Positions 34,180 to 46,530 of a stretch of DNA of 64,000 nt are shown one piece after another. Source of the stretch: Neckera pumila (taxonomy: Eukaryota; Streptophyta; Bryopsida; Hypnales; Neckeraceae); the NCBI GenBank assembly GCA_963969595.1, contig OZ018410.1, positions 2,232,001 to 2,296,000 on the forward strand, given 5' to 3'. The notes under the pieces are model-generated. The model ran no database searches, was not told the DNA's origin, and was given only the letters and a program-made list of their open reading frames with translations. Numbering within the stretch: the first letter of the stretch is position 1; every line of letters begins with the position of its first letter. A program made the translations under genes and the position numbers.

Positions 34180-35720
34180 CGGAGTATAATTTATAAGATC
34201 TTATCAATTGTTCTAATGCTGACGTAGGGAACTGACATCAGCAGAATTTTCTTATTCCAAGTAACGTAAAACTACCGTATTCGACGTTCAAGAAACACAT
34301 GGCAGTGCACATCCGATTTCAACCGGTAAGTTCGACAAAAGTCCTATTTAATTCACGGCTGTTTCAATCTACAGTACGGATACCAGTAGGAAATGTAATA
34401 CTAAATTTTCTCTGTCCGATGTGAATAGGTTCCATCTTACATGCTGTTGAACCGTTGCTAACACAGCAGTTGGCGATAACCATAAATTGAATATATGGAT
34501 ATCCTATCGTATTGACGTAGATGCATCTATCAAAGCATATATTCCTTCTTACTTGAGAGGACATCACGAATGCTCCATCCTTTCGTACGTAACTTGCGTA
34601 GAAACACTATCACTGTTGCGTGAGTATTATTGTCTGAATAGCTTCTGCATAAGATAAGAGGACCTCGACAATCACAAAAGAGAGGGTAAGCGCACGAAAA
34701 CGTACAGTGCAAAAATCCTAGCAACTAAGGACATTGAGGTAGTCTGCTCTAAAAGCGACTGTGTTTTAGCTGCGACCCCTACCTAAGAAGGACTGACATG
34801 CTGCTTGAAATATCTTCTACTAGATGAGTTACGTAGGCTTAAATGGTCGCTTTAAGAGCATCCCCACCCGGCTTGCAAAATGCAAGCCAGGTTGCAAGCC
34901 TGGCAGTCCATTTTGCAAGCAGGGGAAGAAGGGTCGCCCCACCCACGGCCTCTTAAGAGGCCATCGCCATCCAATGAGCTACGTCCACATTCACGGATCA
35001 TGTCCTTGTTTTTTGGGAAAGTGGAAAAGGCGCTTATCTCATGCGGTTTGCAAGCCGGTTTGCAAGCCACCCTTTGGCTTGCAAAAGAGCCTAGTTTTGC
35101 AAGCCACCGGAGACTTTTGGCTTGGCCTCTTAACAAGTTCATCCATTATGCAAGACGGATGGGGCAATTTTGCAAGCCTCTCTTAACAAGTCATCCAATA
35201 TGCAAGACGGGTGGGGATGCTCTAACAGCTTGCACCGATCAGTCAAAAGTTAGATGTCCGGATTGCTGAAGCTCAGCTACTCGACAGTGACCCAGTGCTG
35301 CTAAAACTTGGTACTCGCAGATACTCCCCTGCCAGGCTCAACATTACGTTCCCCATGTGTGAATCTGACAACATGTTCGGTAGTGAGAGGAGAGGAGTCT
35401 GCACCGAGTGCTGTACTGCTGTGCAGACAAGACCGAGTGCTGTGCAGACAAGAGTGCCGGATGAATACATACCCCAGTTGATGGACGTGCGAAGAACATG
35501 GACGTCCACCGCCTAAAAAACTCCACTTAGGATGGGCTGCCTCTTAAAATATCAAACGGCGAAGACGTAACTTCCGCAAGAAACTTCTTCACTGCGAAAG
35601 AATTCCCAGCAACACTTCCCAGGAACCCCACTCTGGACGATGCACACAAACACTCCCACGAACTCCACAACCTCGTCCTTGAGAAGACGGATTGATTGCT
35701 CCTCACAAGACGGAAAAAAC
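34180..35720 (+). other. Possible partner B: remnant exons divergent from gene B
   Basis: An open stretch reading VFDVQETHGSAHPIST runs to a strong GTAAGT donor at about 34326. An acceptor at about 34373 is followed by VRIPVGNVILNFLCPM before a stop. The stretch at about 35575-35600 encodes KKLLHCERIP. These resemble, in the same order, the peptides of partners A and C. The region is interrupted by a Tourist-like MITE at 34856-35222. No whole gene can be assembled, so this is at best a decayed copy. A short pair of inverted ends like those at 58120 also lies at 34737-34784. Confidence 0.2.
34856..35222. mobile_element. Tourist-like (PIF/Harbinger) MITE, copy 1
   Basis: The ends are GAGCATCCCCACCCGGCTTG and the inverted GAGCATCCCCACCCGTCTTG. 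The 3-bp duplication TAA occurs at 34853-34855 and 35223-35225. A GAGCATC terminus with a 3-bp TNA duplication fits PIF/Harbinger MITEs. The interior contains many TTGCAAGCC repeats. A second copy at 50822-51199 is very similar throughout. The open frames inside are repetitive and not genes. Confidence 0.85.
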
Positions 35721-35819
35721 TCTAGCTAGCGGGATGCGCAGAGATTCTGTTCTTGAACAGTGCCGGAAGATGTGTGAAGCAAGTTGCTATGGGAAAGGAC
35801 CAGTCACCCTGTTGCACTG

Positions 35820-35985
35820 TTGCTTACTTGCTTTGGTAGACGGACAAGAAAGAGCTCGGCAGGGACGAGCCACCGCAAATGGAAAAATGAGGCTCCGGAT
35901 GCTTCAGGTGCAGTGCAGACCCGTAGGCTGCACGACGCTTGTGGTCCACCATCATCATTCACTGCCGGATGATATGTGAGCTTAA
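35820..35985. repeat. Dispersed repeat shared with 60585-60770
   Basis: The segment from GACGAGCCACCGCAAATGG through CATCATCATTCACTGCCGGA matches 60585-60770 along its length, but the copy there has T or A at many positions where this one has C or G. This copy is probably the less decayed of the two. The flanking stretch 35986-36350 shows nothing else that I can support. Confidence 0.6.
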
Positions 35986-36350
35986 ATCTGGAGTCTGAAC
36001 TGAATAATTCCCATCTCCAGGTCAATCATATGTTACATGGAGTTTCAATCACAGTCATAACTAAAAGCATGAATTCCTTCGGACTTCGGAGTACTCAGTG
36101 CAGTACAGTGGTCAGTAAAGTCTAAAGTTATCATCACGTTCAAGAGAAGACTTCGACTTTGGATCGCTCTAAGGTCCGGGGAGAAATTTGAGCCTACTGG
36201 AACGGTCGAGTCTACCGTACTGTAGTGCATCGAACCTCTTGCGGAGGTAAGCTAAGGGTGAATGTAAAAAAAAAAGACCCCCCATTTTGTGTAGTGTTTA
36301 TTCAATTGTTAATACCTCTCCTAGCTAATTTGGGGTTTGGGGCCTTTGAT

Positions 36351-36487
36351 TGGAAATATGAAAATATGAACTCCAAAGTTGCAGATTTTATCATGTGTTG
36401 CAAATAAGACATTCATTTGTTTTGGAAATACGAAATGTGAACTCCAAATTTGCAAATTTTATCATGTGTTGCAAATAAAACATTCAT
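36351..36487. repeat. Two-copy tandem repeat, about 70 bp per unit
   Basis: The unit running from GGAAATATGAA through TTTTATCATGTGTTGCAAAT to ACATTCAT occurs twice with about ten differences. It sits inside a stretch resembling the interior of the element at 33771-34010 (ACCCCCCATTTTGTG, AACTCCAAA), so it may be part of that family. Confidence 0.7.
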
Positions 36488-37689
36488 GTATTTTTTCCAG
36501 GGATAAAACAGGGGACAAAAAGGACTCCCGCAAGAGGCTCTTTGAACTACTACAGACTTGACCTATTGTAACCAGCCAAAACCTCAAGTTCTCTATATTT
36601 ATGTAATTATCCATTGATATGATTCGATTTTACTGGAATGAGTAAATGTTATTGGAGTGTGTACTGGTAATTTGTCCAAGGCTCTCCTTATGAAAAATGA
36701 TTCGGCTTGTCTGTACTTTGTATAATGTCTTCTACAAGTCATAAATACTTTAGGCTTTTTGAGAAGGTTTGAAAGTACTGTGAATTTTAGAAGAAAAAAT
36801 AATGATGAAAAATTCACATCTTATACAAGGTATGCTTAAAATTTTGAAATTCTCACAATTGGGGTAAATCAAAGGATAAAAGACTATAATGTGAACCTAC
36901 TTTCTTGGCATGACATTTTATAATTAGAAATTTGATAAACCATTGTTTTAGGTGTAAAAACAATGTTAGGAGGCATCCCATTCTGCAAAAAAATAAGTTG
37001 ATTACTCGATTATAAGATTATTCAAGCAAAAATATACAAATGATTACAAATGTACCAAGTTGAGAATTGACAAATGAAAAGTGATAGTGATAGTCCTTGT
37101 GAGTGAATTTCACCATGAGGTAAAACCCATCCACAAACTTGGCCGAAAAGGAGTGTGTGGACTCTAATCTAAATGCCTCTAAGCAATGGATTTTCCAATT
37201 TTTTTCTTTAGTGAATTTTTGATAAATCAAGCCTAAGTGAAAAAAGAGCAGCACCTCAAAATCATCCCATTATGTGCTTTAACACTCCCAATTCATCTTC
37301 ATACATGTTTTGAAAGGACAAGTAAACTTCCTAGGTCAAAATCATCTTAAAATTGCCTAATTTAGGCCCTAAGTGAACTAAATTGCACCCTAAAAACTAA
37401 TCACAGCACAATTCACTCACACCAAGTGCCTAATCTAGACTCCCTTTAGGCAATGCTTCCACATGTGCCCTAAAGACCCTAACAAGTAGAATTCACTAAT
37501 GATGCGTTCTTTTTAAACATCCAAATCATACAAGCCCATGAGAAATGTACTCCAAACATACAAGACCCAATCTGAATTGTAATTATCATTACATTTTTAC
37601 TCATTTGGGACCACAAGAACCATAGTAAACATACACAACTCACAGCCGATAGGGCAACCAACCTCTTCCTACTAATCTGTCTGCCCTGT
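36488..37689. other. Intergenic stretch, no gene seen
   Basis: No gene or terminal repeat is recognised. The composition shifts from AT-rich to C-rich (plus strand) after about 37260, without a clear boundary. Confidence 0.4.
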
Positions 37690-37998
37690 CTTCGTCTTGG
37701 CTCCAAATTGAGCGAGCCTCATTTCGTTGGAAAGCTAACTTCTCCATATTCCTTGCGCCAAAAATTCAGCTCATTCCGCTTGGCCACACTTCTGCAATCG
37801 TCCGTCAAGTTGCAGCTCCGAAATTCCTGCGGCAGTAGGCCTTCCGCCACAAAATCGACCACCACTGCCTCATCTGTGCTCCAAATCGGTCGAGTTGAGT
37901 CTTGTTGGGAAGCTAGCTTGAAGACGCACCATTCCACCAATTTTCAGCTCCATCCGCTACTCCATGTTCTCGCGATAGCTCGCCAAAGTTGCTGCTTC
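37690..37998. repeat. Imperfect duplication of a 130-bp unit
   Basis: The segment at 37690-37818 recurs at 37868-37998 with many changes. Shared landmarks are GCTCCAAAT, TTGTTGG(A/G)AAGCTA, ATTCAGCTC or TTTCAGCTC, and TTGCTGCTTCC or TTGCAGCTCC. The region from here to 38270 is C-rich on the plus strand and ends in a short CTAA microsatellite (about 38240-38265). It could be part of an LTR element, but I found no terminal repeats or retroelement proteins. Confidence 0.4.
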
Positions 37999-38270
37999 CA
38001 CTTGCAAGGGCAACGGACTTTCTTTCCCAACACTTTTTGCATCTGACCTCCACAATCCTCACTTTTCACCCCCTTCCTACCCCACAAGGTCAAAACCTAC
38101 TCGACAAATTGACTATCATCCTAACCTACCTCCTTGCAATCATTGTTCTCCTATGTATTCTCCACTTTCCACCTCTTCACACATTCTCCCCCAAAACAAA
38201 CAAGAGAGAGAGTGAGCACCAAACCCTAATTCGACTAATACCCCAACTAACTAACTAACTAACACTCCTA

Positions 38271-39714
38271 ATCACTTTCATCTACACTAATTTACTGAAA
38301 TTTCATTAAATCACTACTTATTGCTTAAATTAGAGTTTCTACCACTATGTTAGTGTTCTCATAGTAATTTTAAGTTTGATCACTTCTTTTGTGCTTTTCC
38401 ATATTTCTTCTTTTTTATTTGTTTTCTATTTATGTTTAGATCCATTTTCAACTTCTCACCATTGTTTTGGATTCCTTTTTGTATCTTTTATCTTTTATAT
38501 ATTTTAGGGTTGCAATTTTGATCTAGTTTCTCTTCCTATGCACTAAAAGCCTTTTACTAATGGTTATAGTTTAATCTAATGTACTAACACTTTTGAACTT
38601 AAAAACTCATTCATAGTTTTTATATTTTCAATTATCTGAAGGGTGAACCAATATAGTGGTTCACAGTCCTATTACAAGTGTACCTAATATCAACTTTATA
38701 AGACACCAATGTTTAAACCCCAAAAGGACTTGATCTATTGTGAAATGATACAATTTTTTTTGTCTAAGTTAAATTTAGCTTTTAAAATTGAGTTCAAACA
38801 AAAATTTGTTTGAAACTGTGAATTGTATATTATTGTGAAAATTTTCAATTTGTTTTGTGAAAAATTATAGCTGTTATCATATTTGTTGCAAAAATTGAAC
38901 ATAAATAAGTATAAATAGCAAAAACAGTTCAAAAGATTTGAAATTTTTTCAAAAGGAACAAGTAGGAATGGAGATTAGTGTGAAAAAATTTCAATTGGCT
39001 ATTTTATTTTTTACATCCAAAGTAGTCACAACAAAGACCTTAAAGAGTTGAAGTCAAATTTGACTATCAAACCAAGCTTATCCTTTTATTTAATAGGTGT
39101 ATAAAATTTTGATTTTTTTGTTAGTAGAAAAATGCATTTTCTATTTAGGTTGTTTTGTTTTTCAATACTTTTGATGGAAAATCAAACTATTGTAATTATT
39201 TAAAGCTAAAGGTGGAAATCAAATTACATTAACTATAATATACATTAGAATAATCTGGAATTTTTCTAAAAAATGAAGGATAGAATAAGAAGCATAAATT
39301 TTTAGTTTTAATTTTAATTTTTCTAAATATGAATGAAAAACACACTATATTGTATTATTTGGATTTTAATACATGGAGCTTTCAATTGCAATAATTCTTT
39401 TAGTTTTGAACATTTTCAAAATTTGAAATGAAATAGAGACAAAACTTGTCAAGTTTTATTTTCTTAGCTTAAATCAAATTCCACAAGTAGTTATTCCCTC
39501 CTACCAGAAATTGTAGTGTTAGATGCTTGGCAGTGGCCCGAAAATCAATTTTAAAGATTTGAAAAAAACAAGGGTAAAGCACTATAATGCACTTTAACCC
39601 TGATTTTTTTAATTATTTTAAGCTTGGGTCAAAAAAATTAAGCCAAATGAAGTGGCTTTTGAAGCTAGTTTTCCTAGGCAACTAGCTTCAGAAGTCACTT
39701 CATTTTTGGCAAAG
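38271..39714. other. AT-rich intergenic stretch, no gene seen
   Basis: Very AT-rich with no supported feature. Confidence 0.4.
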
Positions 39715-40085
39715 CATTACAAAAAATCACAAGCCTCTGGAGGGCCACTCTAGAGCAGCTGAAAGGACTCCAAAATAACATTCAAATTGGATAAAGGATT
39801 GTTTTTTCCCTTGGGTGATTGCATGAAAGACCGGTACTGAAACATTGTCACAAACGCAGTGCCGAAGCTTCATTTTGCAATGACTTTAGAAGCATGACTC
39901 TAATGAACTTGAAATTTTTAGTCGTGAGTCTTCTAATGAGTTTAATCAAATTTCATATTTTTCAGAAATTTTCAAAAATCATTTAATATTTAAAAATCAA
40001 TTAAACTAATTTGTCACGTTTTGAGTTTTAGGGTTTTTACTACATCAGGAGTCCTCAAATTTAATGATTTGGAGCTAAAATTTCT

Positions 40086-40652
40086 ATGGTCTATTCCCAT
40101 AGTAGGAACTCATGTTCCTACCAAGGGGCATTAAAGAGGGCTCTACTTTATTTTATTGGAGTATTTATTTTATATTTTATTTTATATCCTCTACGTCCAT
40201 GCAAAGAGGGCTCCCTTGCGCATGCAATTCTGAACATTGAAGATGATTTTAGGATCATTTTTTTGGTGAGATCTCTTTACCATGAAGTCTTTTCAAATGG
40301 CATTTTTCAGGGTTTTTTTAATTACTTTTCCTATTTTTTACAAATTAAAATGTTAAAGTATGTATTTTCTTGCGATTTTGCACTTTTCTTGTTCTCCTAT
40401 TTAAAGAAATTTTTTTTGCTTTTCCTTCATAGGGTATCTTCTTCTTGTAGGTGTATAGAATTCTCATATTTCTCATTTTTTTTTTTAATGTTTTTCTATT
40501 TTTATAGTACTCCCGAAAAAATGGCTAAAAACGGCCAAAGTCGAACAAAAACGGAAGGTCATTCATGCAATGACCCCCCTATAGTCGTTCACCTTGCACC
40601 ACAACGTCGGATGAGTCAGTGGTTCAATATCCAAGTACAAGGCATTAAATAA
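40086..40652 (+). CDS. Open frame of 188 codons inside the CATTA-ended element, unrecognised
   Basis: The first 140 or so codons are rich in F, Y, L and S, as expected from translating T-rich DNA. The last part, from MAKNGQSRTKTEGHS to HLAPQRRMSQWFNIQ, is polar and basic and more protein-like. If anything is real, the start may be the ATG at about 40521, giving a short DNA-binding-like piece of a transposon protein. No family is recognised, and a chance frame is likely. Confidence 0.15.
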   Translation: MVYSHSRNSCSYQGALKRALLYFIGVFILYFILYPLRPCKEGSLAHAILNIEDDFRIIFLVRSLYHEVFSNGIFQGFFNYFSYFLQIKMLKYVFSCDFALFLFSYLKKFFLLFLHRVSSSCRCIEFSYFSFFFLMFFYFYSTPEKMAKNGQSRTKTEGHSCNDPPIVVHLAPQRRMSQWFNIQVQGIK

Positions 40653-40904
40653 TCAGGGTCCACGTATTATAATGCACCTTAACCTTAATTTTTGCATACC
40701 TTGTTCTTTAACCAAGTTTTCGAAAAAAAATCAAATGTCAAAATTAGTCCAGTGACATCTACTATTGAGATCTTTTTTAATGGCCATGTGATAATCATAA
40801 TTCTTTGACAATTGGTGAAAATGAAGGATAAAGAGGTTGTTTATATAGAAAACCAATTGTCCATGGTGAAATCTCAAAGATCATGGGATATTTTGAAGAG
40901 AGAT

Positions 40905-41325
40905 CACTCATAGTTCAAATTCAAGAACTGTATTAAGAGTTGAATTTCAGACCTCATTTAGGCATAGTAGAATAAATTTTTCAAAAATCTTTGAACTCAA
41001 AAAATGTGTAGAATCAATATAGTTTTCATCTTCAAAAACTTGTTTGAGGTTTAGAGCTTCCAATAAGAGTTGTGGACAATATTCTAAAAGGGTGTTTAAA
41101 TGTCAAAGAAAATTTGCTTCCAACCCCTTGTAGAATTTTGTCTATAAGTTTTTATTCGAGGCTCTAAACCTCAAACGGATTTTTGGGGATGAAAACTACA
41201 TTGATTCTACACATTTTTCTAGTTCAAAGATTTTTGAAAAAAATTATTCTACTATGCCTAAATGAGGTCTGAAATTCAACTTTTCACACAATTTTTGCTT
41301 TTTTCTTAGCTATGAGTGGCTGGTT
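40905..41325. repeat. Fold-back hairpin, about 190-bp arms
   Basis: The left arm (CACTCATAG, then TGAATTTCAGACCTCATTTA, GGCATAGTAGAATAA and onward to GAGGTTTAGAGCTTCCAATA) is followed by its inverted copy, ending TATGAGTG. The two arms match closely around a short loop near 41100. Three more relatives are at 41735, 46531 and 47500. The transcript of such a repeat would form a long double-stranded RNA. Confidence 0.8.
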
Positions 41326-41734
41326 GTGCTCTTATTAGTTCTAATTTACATATCCCACTGGATTGTTGTACATACTACTATCCCACTTGTATAAATATCT
41401 TTCCTTCTCAATTTCAAATTCATTAAACTATTTGGCTTACAAAGCTAGTTCAAAATCACTAGAGTTTCTAATTCTTTTGACAATTCGCATCAAAATCCAC
41501 TTCATTTTGGTTAATTTGATTAAACTTGATTAATTATCCAGTTAATTGGACATGTACTATAGTCACATTAGTGAGTCCAAACATCCTTCCCGAAATTCAC
41601 ACACTCTGACTACTCACTGTGGCTAGATGCCTACTTTCAAGTAATAGATTGATTGGGTCACTATAGAGCGGCCTTCGAGAGGCCTGCGATTTTCTATAAT
41701 GTGAACAATTGAAGTCAAATTAAGGCACTTGCTT

Positions 41735-42030
41735 AGTTTAGTGTGTTATAAGATGTGGAGAAAAGCTCTTTATACCATTGGAGTAGGAGTAGGGGAGACA
41801 ATGCATGTGAGAAATATGAATTAGGAAGAAAAGGAGCTTGGTTGCTCATTTTGAAGTAGAATCCAAAAACGATGAAAAATATGAAATTTCAGACCTCATT
41901 TAGACATAGTAGAAAAAAAAATTGGAAAAAATTTGAACTAAAAAAAGTGGGGTAATTATGCTACCTTTCATTTCCAAAAATATGTTTGAGGTTTTGAGCC
42001 TCTACCTAAGAGTTATGGACAAATTTGAAA
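41735..42030. repeat. Single arm of the fold-back family
   Basis: It matches the left arms of the hairpins at 40905 and 47500 (GCTCTTTATACCATTGGAGT, ATTTCAGACCTCATTTAGAC, GTTTGAGGTTTTGAGCCTC). The right arm is missing and the sequence runs straight into an interior fragment of a TTAA element at about 42030, so one arm was lost at that junction. Confidence 0.65.
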
Positions 42031-42335
42031 GATAGATTTTCCTTCTATCTTATATCTACTTCTACTTAACAATTTTTTTAAGAATGAAAATTAATCTTTT
42101 TAAAAAAAAAATTCTCCAAATCTCTCAAATCAATTCTCCACAATATAGATTTAAAGCTCAAAACTCTATAGTGCAAAACTTAAGTTAAAAATGTTCAAGG
42201 TCAAAAATTCTAATCCCACAATGTCCTGAAAAACTTGTTTTTTCACTTTAAATGAAGATATCTTGCAATCAATGAGGTGCAAAAGTCTGAAATTTTTTCC
42301 ACATATTTTCATACTAAGGTAGAACCCCCTATTAT
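42031..42335. repeat. Interior fragment of a TTAA-flanked element
   Basis: The stretch from TTTTCCTTCTATCTTATATC through CTTAACAATTTTTTTAAG to GAAATTTTTTCCACATATT matches the interior of copies 3, 4 and 8 in order. Neither terminus is present, so it is a truncated insertion or a deletion remnant. Confidence 0.65.
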
Positions 42336-42400
42336 TAACCACCGCCCTAGCATCATTCAATAGAGTTTCTTAGAGGCTAGCACTCATTTTCAACCATTAA

Positions 42401-43302
42401 CTCCTAAAAGTTCGTTGTCCCTTTGGGGGACAAATGCGTTTTTGGGCAGGTACCTACGGGCTGAAAATTTCTCCTGATTTTTTGAAACTTTTTTGGGAGG
42501 TAGAAAAAATGATTAGCTTCACAAGATTATAATTTTTTTCACAATTGGTGCCCAGAAACAAAAGTTATGACCAAATAAGCTCAAAACAGGGGACGGCGGG
42601 CAGCAAAAAAAATTTGCACTTTTTTTTTGTGTTTTTTCTTATATATTATATTTTTGTCTATCTAAAATGCTTGATTCATTTCATTTAAGTTTGTTATGAG
42701 AAAGTTATGGACATTCTTGTTTTTCGGGCAGTTAGAGTATCTTTTTGAAAAAAATAACTTAAAGAATTCATTTCTCAATGCAATTTTTCAAATTTTTCAA
42801 TTTTTTTTTCCAAGGTTAAGTTTACTTGCTAGAACAATCTGACCATTGGGATTAGTGCATTTTGATTCTATCTAAAATATATGAATATTTTAGATTTTCC
42901 TTCTATCACATACCTACTTGTACTTAACAATTTTTTTAATAATGAAAATTATTTTTTTTTGAATTATTTTTTTCAAGGTAGATTTTCAACTCAATTCTCC
43001 ACTATAAAAATTTAAAGCTCAAATCTTTGTAGTGTAAAAATTTTATGTTAAAAATTTTCAAAGTCAAAATCCAACCCCACAATGTGCTGAAAAATTTGTT
43101 TTTTTCACTTTAAATGTAGATATCTTGCAATCTGTGCGGCCAAAAATTCTGGAATTTTTCCCGCACATTCTCGTACTAGTTAGGTGTAAGATCCTATGGT
43201 TAGATTTGCAAAAAAAAACATTTCTAATTTTTTTCACTCTTTGCTAAAAATGGATAGTTTCGGGTGTTTTTTGGCAAAAAAAAGGCTTTGGGCCTTTAGG
43301 GG
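42401..43302. mobile_element. TTAA-flanked element, copy 8
   Basis: It is bounded by TTAA at 42397-42400 and 43303-43306, with ends CTCCTAAAAG and CCTTTAGGGG. It is 902 bp and very similar to copies 3 and 4 throughout, including the GGGGGACAAATGCGTTTTTG block near the left end and TAGGTGTAAGATCCTATGG near the right. Confidence 0.8.
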
Positions 43303-43611
43303 TTAAGTCTTGGTTTCCAACCATCAATTCCACCATTCTTATCTCAACACATGTGCTTGGTTTGGAGTGCCAAAGTGAACAAGAAGTAGTTTCTTAGATG
43401 ATTGGAATTGAAAGACTCTATACATTGGACATAGGTCAAGGCTAACTTTTGGTTTTAAAATTCATAGTAATTTGACTTTAAGCGATAAATTTACCAATTT
43501 AATTGCAATCCCCGTCTTTTCTGTAGATGCACCATTGAAAATAATTGGTTGGTCGTGCAGTACTCTTGATTATGTTGGAATTTCTTATTTGGGTGGTTAT
43601 GGGTGGTTTTA

Positions 43612-43740
43612 CCTTAGTTAGGTGTAAGATCCTACGTTTAGATGTGCAAAAAAGATCATTTTCAAATTCTTTTATTCTTTGCTATAGAAATGGCAGTTTT
43701 GAGTGTTTTTTGGCAGAAAAAAGGCCTTGGTCCTTTGGGA
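43612..43740. mobile_element. TTAA-flanked element, copy 9, right terminal fragment
   Basis: About 130 bp from TTAGGTGTAAGATCCTACG to CCTTGGTCCTTTGGGA, followed by TTAA at 43741-43744. It matches the right end of copy 8. The rest of the element is absent. Confidence 0.65.
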
Positions 43741-43744
43741 TTAA

Positions 43745-44152
43745 AGAAGAATCTAAAGGTGTTGGTTTTACAAGAAGGTCTTCTTGAAGGGAACAATTAT
43801 TTATCCTATTAGATGAAGGTGCCTCATGGATTATATTATTATGATCCTACAAGCCTTCTAAGAGGTGAAAATTCCCTTCCCTGCTTGTTGGAGATAGATG
43901 TAAAATATAGGTACCCCTATTACAAAATTTGATTATATATAGCTAATTCAAGGTCTTTGATTCGAAATATGAATTCACACTTTTCAAAAGTTATCACATG
44001 TGGTAAAGAAATTATATATTTTTCTTAAGGTAAAAAATTGAGATTCCAGATTATTGTCCTTATAAGATAGCTCATAGGACTACTATTAGAAATATGTGCA
44101 AATTAGTGTCACCTGCAAAATTAGTGTCTTACCAAAAACATATTGCAAGATA
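43745..44152. other. Spacer between TTAA elements
   Basis: No gene is seen. The stretch at about 43910-44040 (TACCCCTATTACAAAATTTG and AGGTCTTTGATTCGAAATATG) is a decayed relative of the repeat within 33771-34010 and at about 45120-45250. Confidence 0.4.
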
Positions 44153-44156
44153 TTAA

Positions 44157-45062
44157 CCCCTAAAGGCCCAAAGTCCTCTCAGGGACATTTGGGATTTTGG
44201 ATAGGCTTGTGTGACTTCAAATTTCGACCTGATTTTTTTATATTTTTTGAACATAGGAAATCACATTATCTTTCTAAAAATATGTATTTTTTCAATTGGT
44301 CCCCATGAGCAAAAGTTATGCCATCTAAAGTCTTAAAAGCTATTTGTTGGGCAGAACAAAAAAACACAAAAAAAGGAATTTTTTTAAATTTAAATTTTTT
44401 TCCAAAAGATTATGTTTTTGTCTACATTTGAAGTTTTGATTCATTCTATTTGGACTAATAAAGAGAAAGTTATGGACAATCTCGTTTATTGGGCAATCTA
44501 CACATCTTCTTCAAAAAATAAATTATAGAATTCATTTTGAAATGCAATTTTCAAATTTTTTCAAATTTCATTTTAACAGGGTGAGGCTTATTTGCAAGAA
44601 CAATCTCAACGTTGGAATTATGAGGTTTCAATTCCATCTTAGAGCTATTAACAATTTAGTGATTTGCTCAATCTTAGACCTAGTTCTATTTAACAATTTT
44701 TTAATATGTGAAAATCAAGTTTTGACATTCTGAAATTTTTTTCTTGACTCTCAACTCAAATAATCAACAAAAAAATTTTAATCCTATAGTGTAAAAAATT
44801 TCCACAAACGGCGGTCAAAGTCATCTAAAATTACATGCTAGCATTCAAAAAACTTACTTTTTCAACTTCAAATGCTAATATCTTCTAATTTGTATAGTCA
44901 AACTTTTTGAAATTTTTACCACATGATTTGAGATAAATGAAGTACAAGTTCCTATAGTTAGATTCTAAAAAAATGTTTTTTTTGGTTTCTTGAGTGATTG
45001 CAGCAGAAAAAGGTAGTTTTTAGTGATTTCTGACCCAAAAAATGCCTTAGGGCTTTTAGAGG
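44157..45062. mobile_element. TTAA-flanked element, copy 10
   Basis: It is bounded by TTAA at 44153-44156 and 45063-45066, with ends CCCCTAAAGG and CTTTTAGAGG. It is 906 bp with no coding capacity. The interior order of blocks matches copies 6 and 12. Confidence 0.8.
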
Positions 45063-45410
45063 TTAAATGCGTCCCACAAAATGAAACTAGTAGAATAAAT
45101 TTTTTATTTTCTAGAACAAAAGTTAAATAAAAGCCCCCTATTTTGTGTTGTATCTAGGGTATGTTGTAGACGTATGTAAGCTAACTTGGGATCTTTGATT
45201 GAATTCGAATTTATAATTTTTTTCCATATGTCATAACATTTGGTAGCAGAGTAGTGGGCTGCCTTCCTTCCGACGGAATGGTGTCATAAATTCCACACCA
45301 TTAGTAGCTAAAAGACATGCGTTACTTTTGTCAAAGAGTAAATTGGCTAGCCGTAATTGTACAAGGTACATTTAAAATTAAAACAAAACAAGAGTTCATG
45401 CGCTCATTAA

Positions 45411-46320
45411 CCCTAAAGTTCCATGACTATTTTTTCATCGAAAATGCTCAAAAATTGCCATTTTTAGTACAAGTATCCAATTTTTGAAATAAATAAATTT
45501 GACACACGTAACCATAGGATCTTGAAAAATGCTAACTTGAGAACATGTGGTAAAAATTTCAAAAATTTCTACCATGAAGATTGCAAGATATAAATATTCA
45601 AATTCCCTAAAAGCATTTTTTGGGCCCTACGAAAAACAGGGCAGCTGCACTTCACAAGCTCACTTTTTGATGAAAAATTGTTCGAAATCATTATGCCTCT
45701 TTGGATTCATTTTCCTAGACAAGTTGGCTACATGCTTGAAATTTTCACTTCATTTGCATTGTTGAACACTATATAGAAAAAAAATAGTAAGTAGAAATAA
45801 GTAGAAAACGATTCAAAATACTAAATTGTGAAGAGTTTAATTATAGAACTGAAAAATGCTAATCCCAATGGTTGTACTATTGTAATAAACAATCTAAATC
45901 CTAGGATTTTATTTTTTTCAAAAAATATTGAAAATTGAGTAAGATAAAGGATCCCAAACTTTATTTTAGAGTAGAGAATCTATAACTACCAGCAAACTAA
46001 AAATCTTCATAACTTTTGACTCATTGATCAGAATGGGATGATTTAAAGCTTTCCATGTTTATATAACTCTAGAAAATCAATTTCAAATTTTTATTTTTGA
46101 AAAAAGTGATTTTTTTAATTGGCCCGAATTGCCCAGTTAAAAAAAAATAACATATTAGGCCATAACTTTTGACACACATTTCCAAATGTCATGAAATTTA
46201 GTGCATATGAAAGATATTCCTTGTGCCCACCTTTTACTAAAATTTCAGCCTAAAATATGAAAATCTCTAGTCACACGTACCTGCCCAGAGTTTCTATACA
46301 ACCATATACACAATAACCAA
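45411..46320. mobile_element. TTAA-flanked element, copy 11, right terminus lost
   Basis: It starts CCCTAAAG after TTAA (45407-45410) and follows copy 5 closely to CACACGTACCTGCCCAGAGT at about 46290. The expected final 25 bases with the right inverted repeat are replaced by unrelated sequence, so the right limit is approximate. The stretch 45067-45406 before it includes another decayed copy of the GCCCCCTATTTTGTG repeat. Confidence 0.7.
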
Positions 46321-46344
46321 CGTTCTACATCCATATTGTGTGTT

Positions 46345-46513
46345 TTGAAAACTCAAAATATTATTCGTTTTGTATGAATGCAAGCTAGAGGTTGCATTCA
46401 ACATTTTTTATTTTTTATTTTTTTTATTTTGATCTAAAAATGTAAAAAAAAAACAATGAACCAAACTTTTAACTTGCATTCATACAAAACCAATAATACT
46501 TTGAGTTTTCAAG
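46345..46513. repeat. 169-bp fold-back with 40-bp arms
   Basis: The arm TTGAAAACTCAAAATATTAT followed by TCGTTTTGTATGAATGCAAG is present inverted at the end, as CTTGCATTCATACAAAACCA and onward to TTTCAAG. An A/T-rich spacer separates the arms. It is probably a small MITE that replaced the right end of copy 11. Confidence 0.7.
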
Positions 46514-46530
46514 GGAAAAGAAGAGCTATA

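Larger units (their letters stand above)
39715..41701. mobile_element. 2-kb CATTA-ended inverted-repeat element with internal hairpin
   Basis: The left end CATTACAAAAAATCACAAGC and the inverted right end CATTATAGAAAATCGCAGGC match. The similarity continues through CCTCTGGAGGGCC and CCTCTCGAAGGCC to CTCTA. No clear target duplication was found. The element holds an open frame at 40086-40652 and the fold-back at 40905-41325. Its ends resemble those at 47141, 59013 and, more distantly, 17349 and 62267. Confidence 0.65.

Noticed and set aside
37479..38258. Open frames of 73-112 codons on both strands in the C-rich stretch
   Set aside because: They lie over an imperfect duplication on both strands and match no family I know, so they are more likely repeat-derived than genes.
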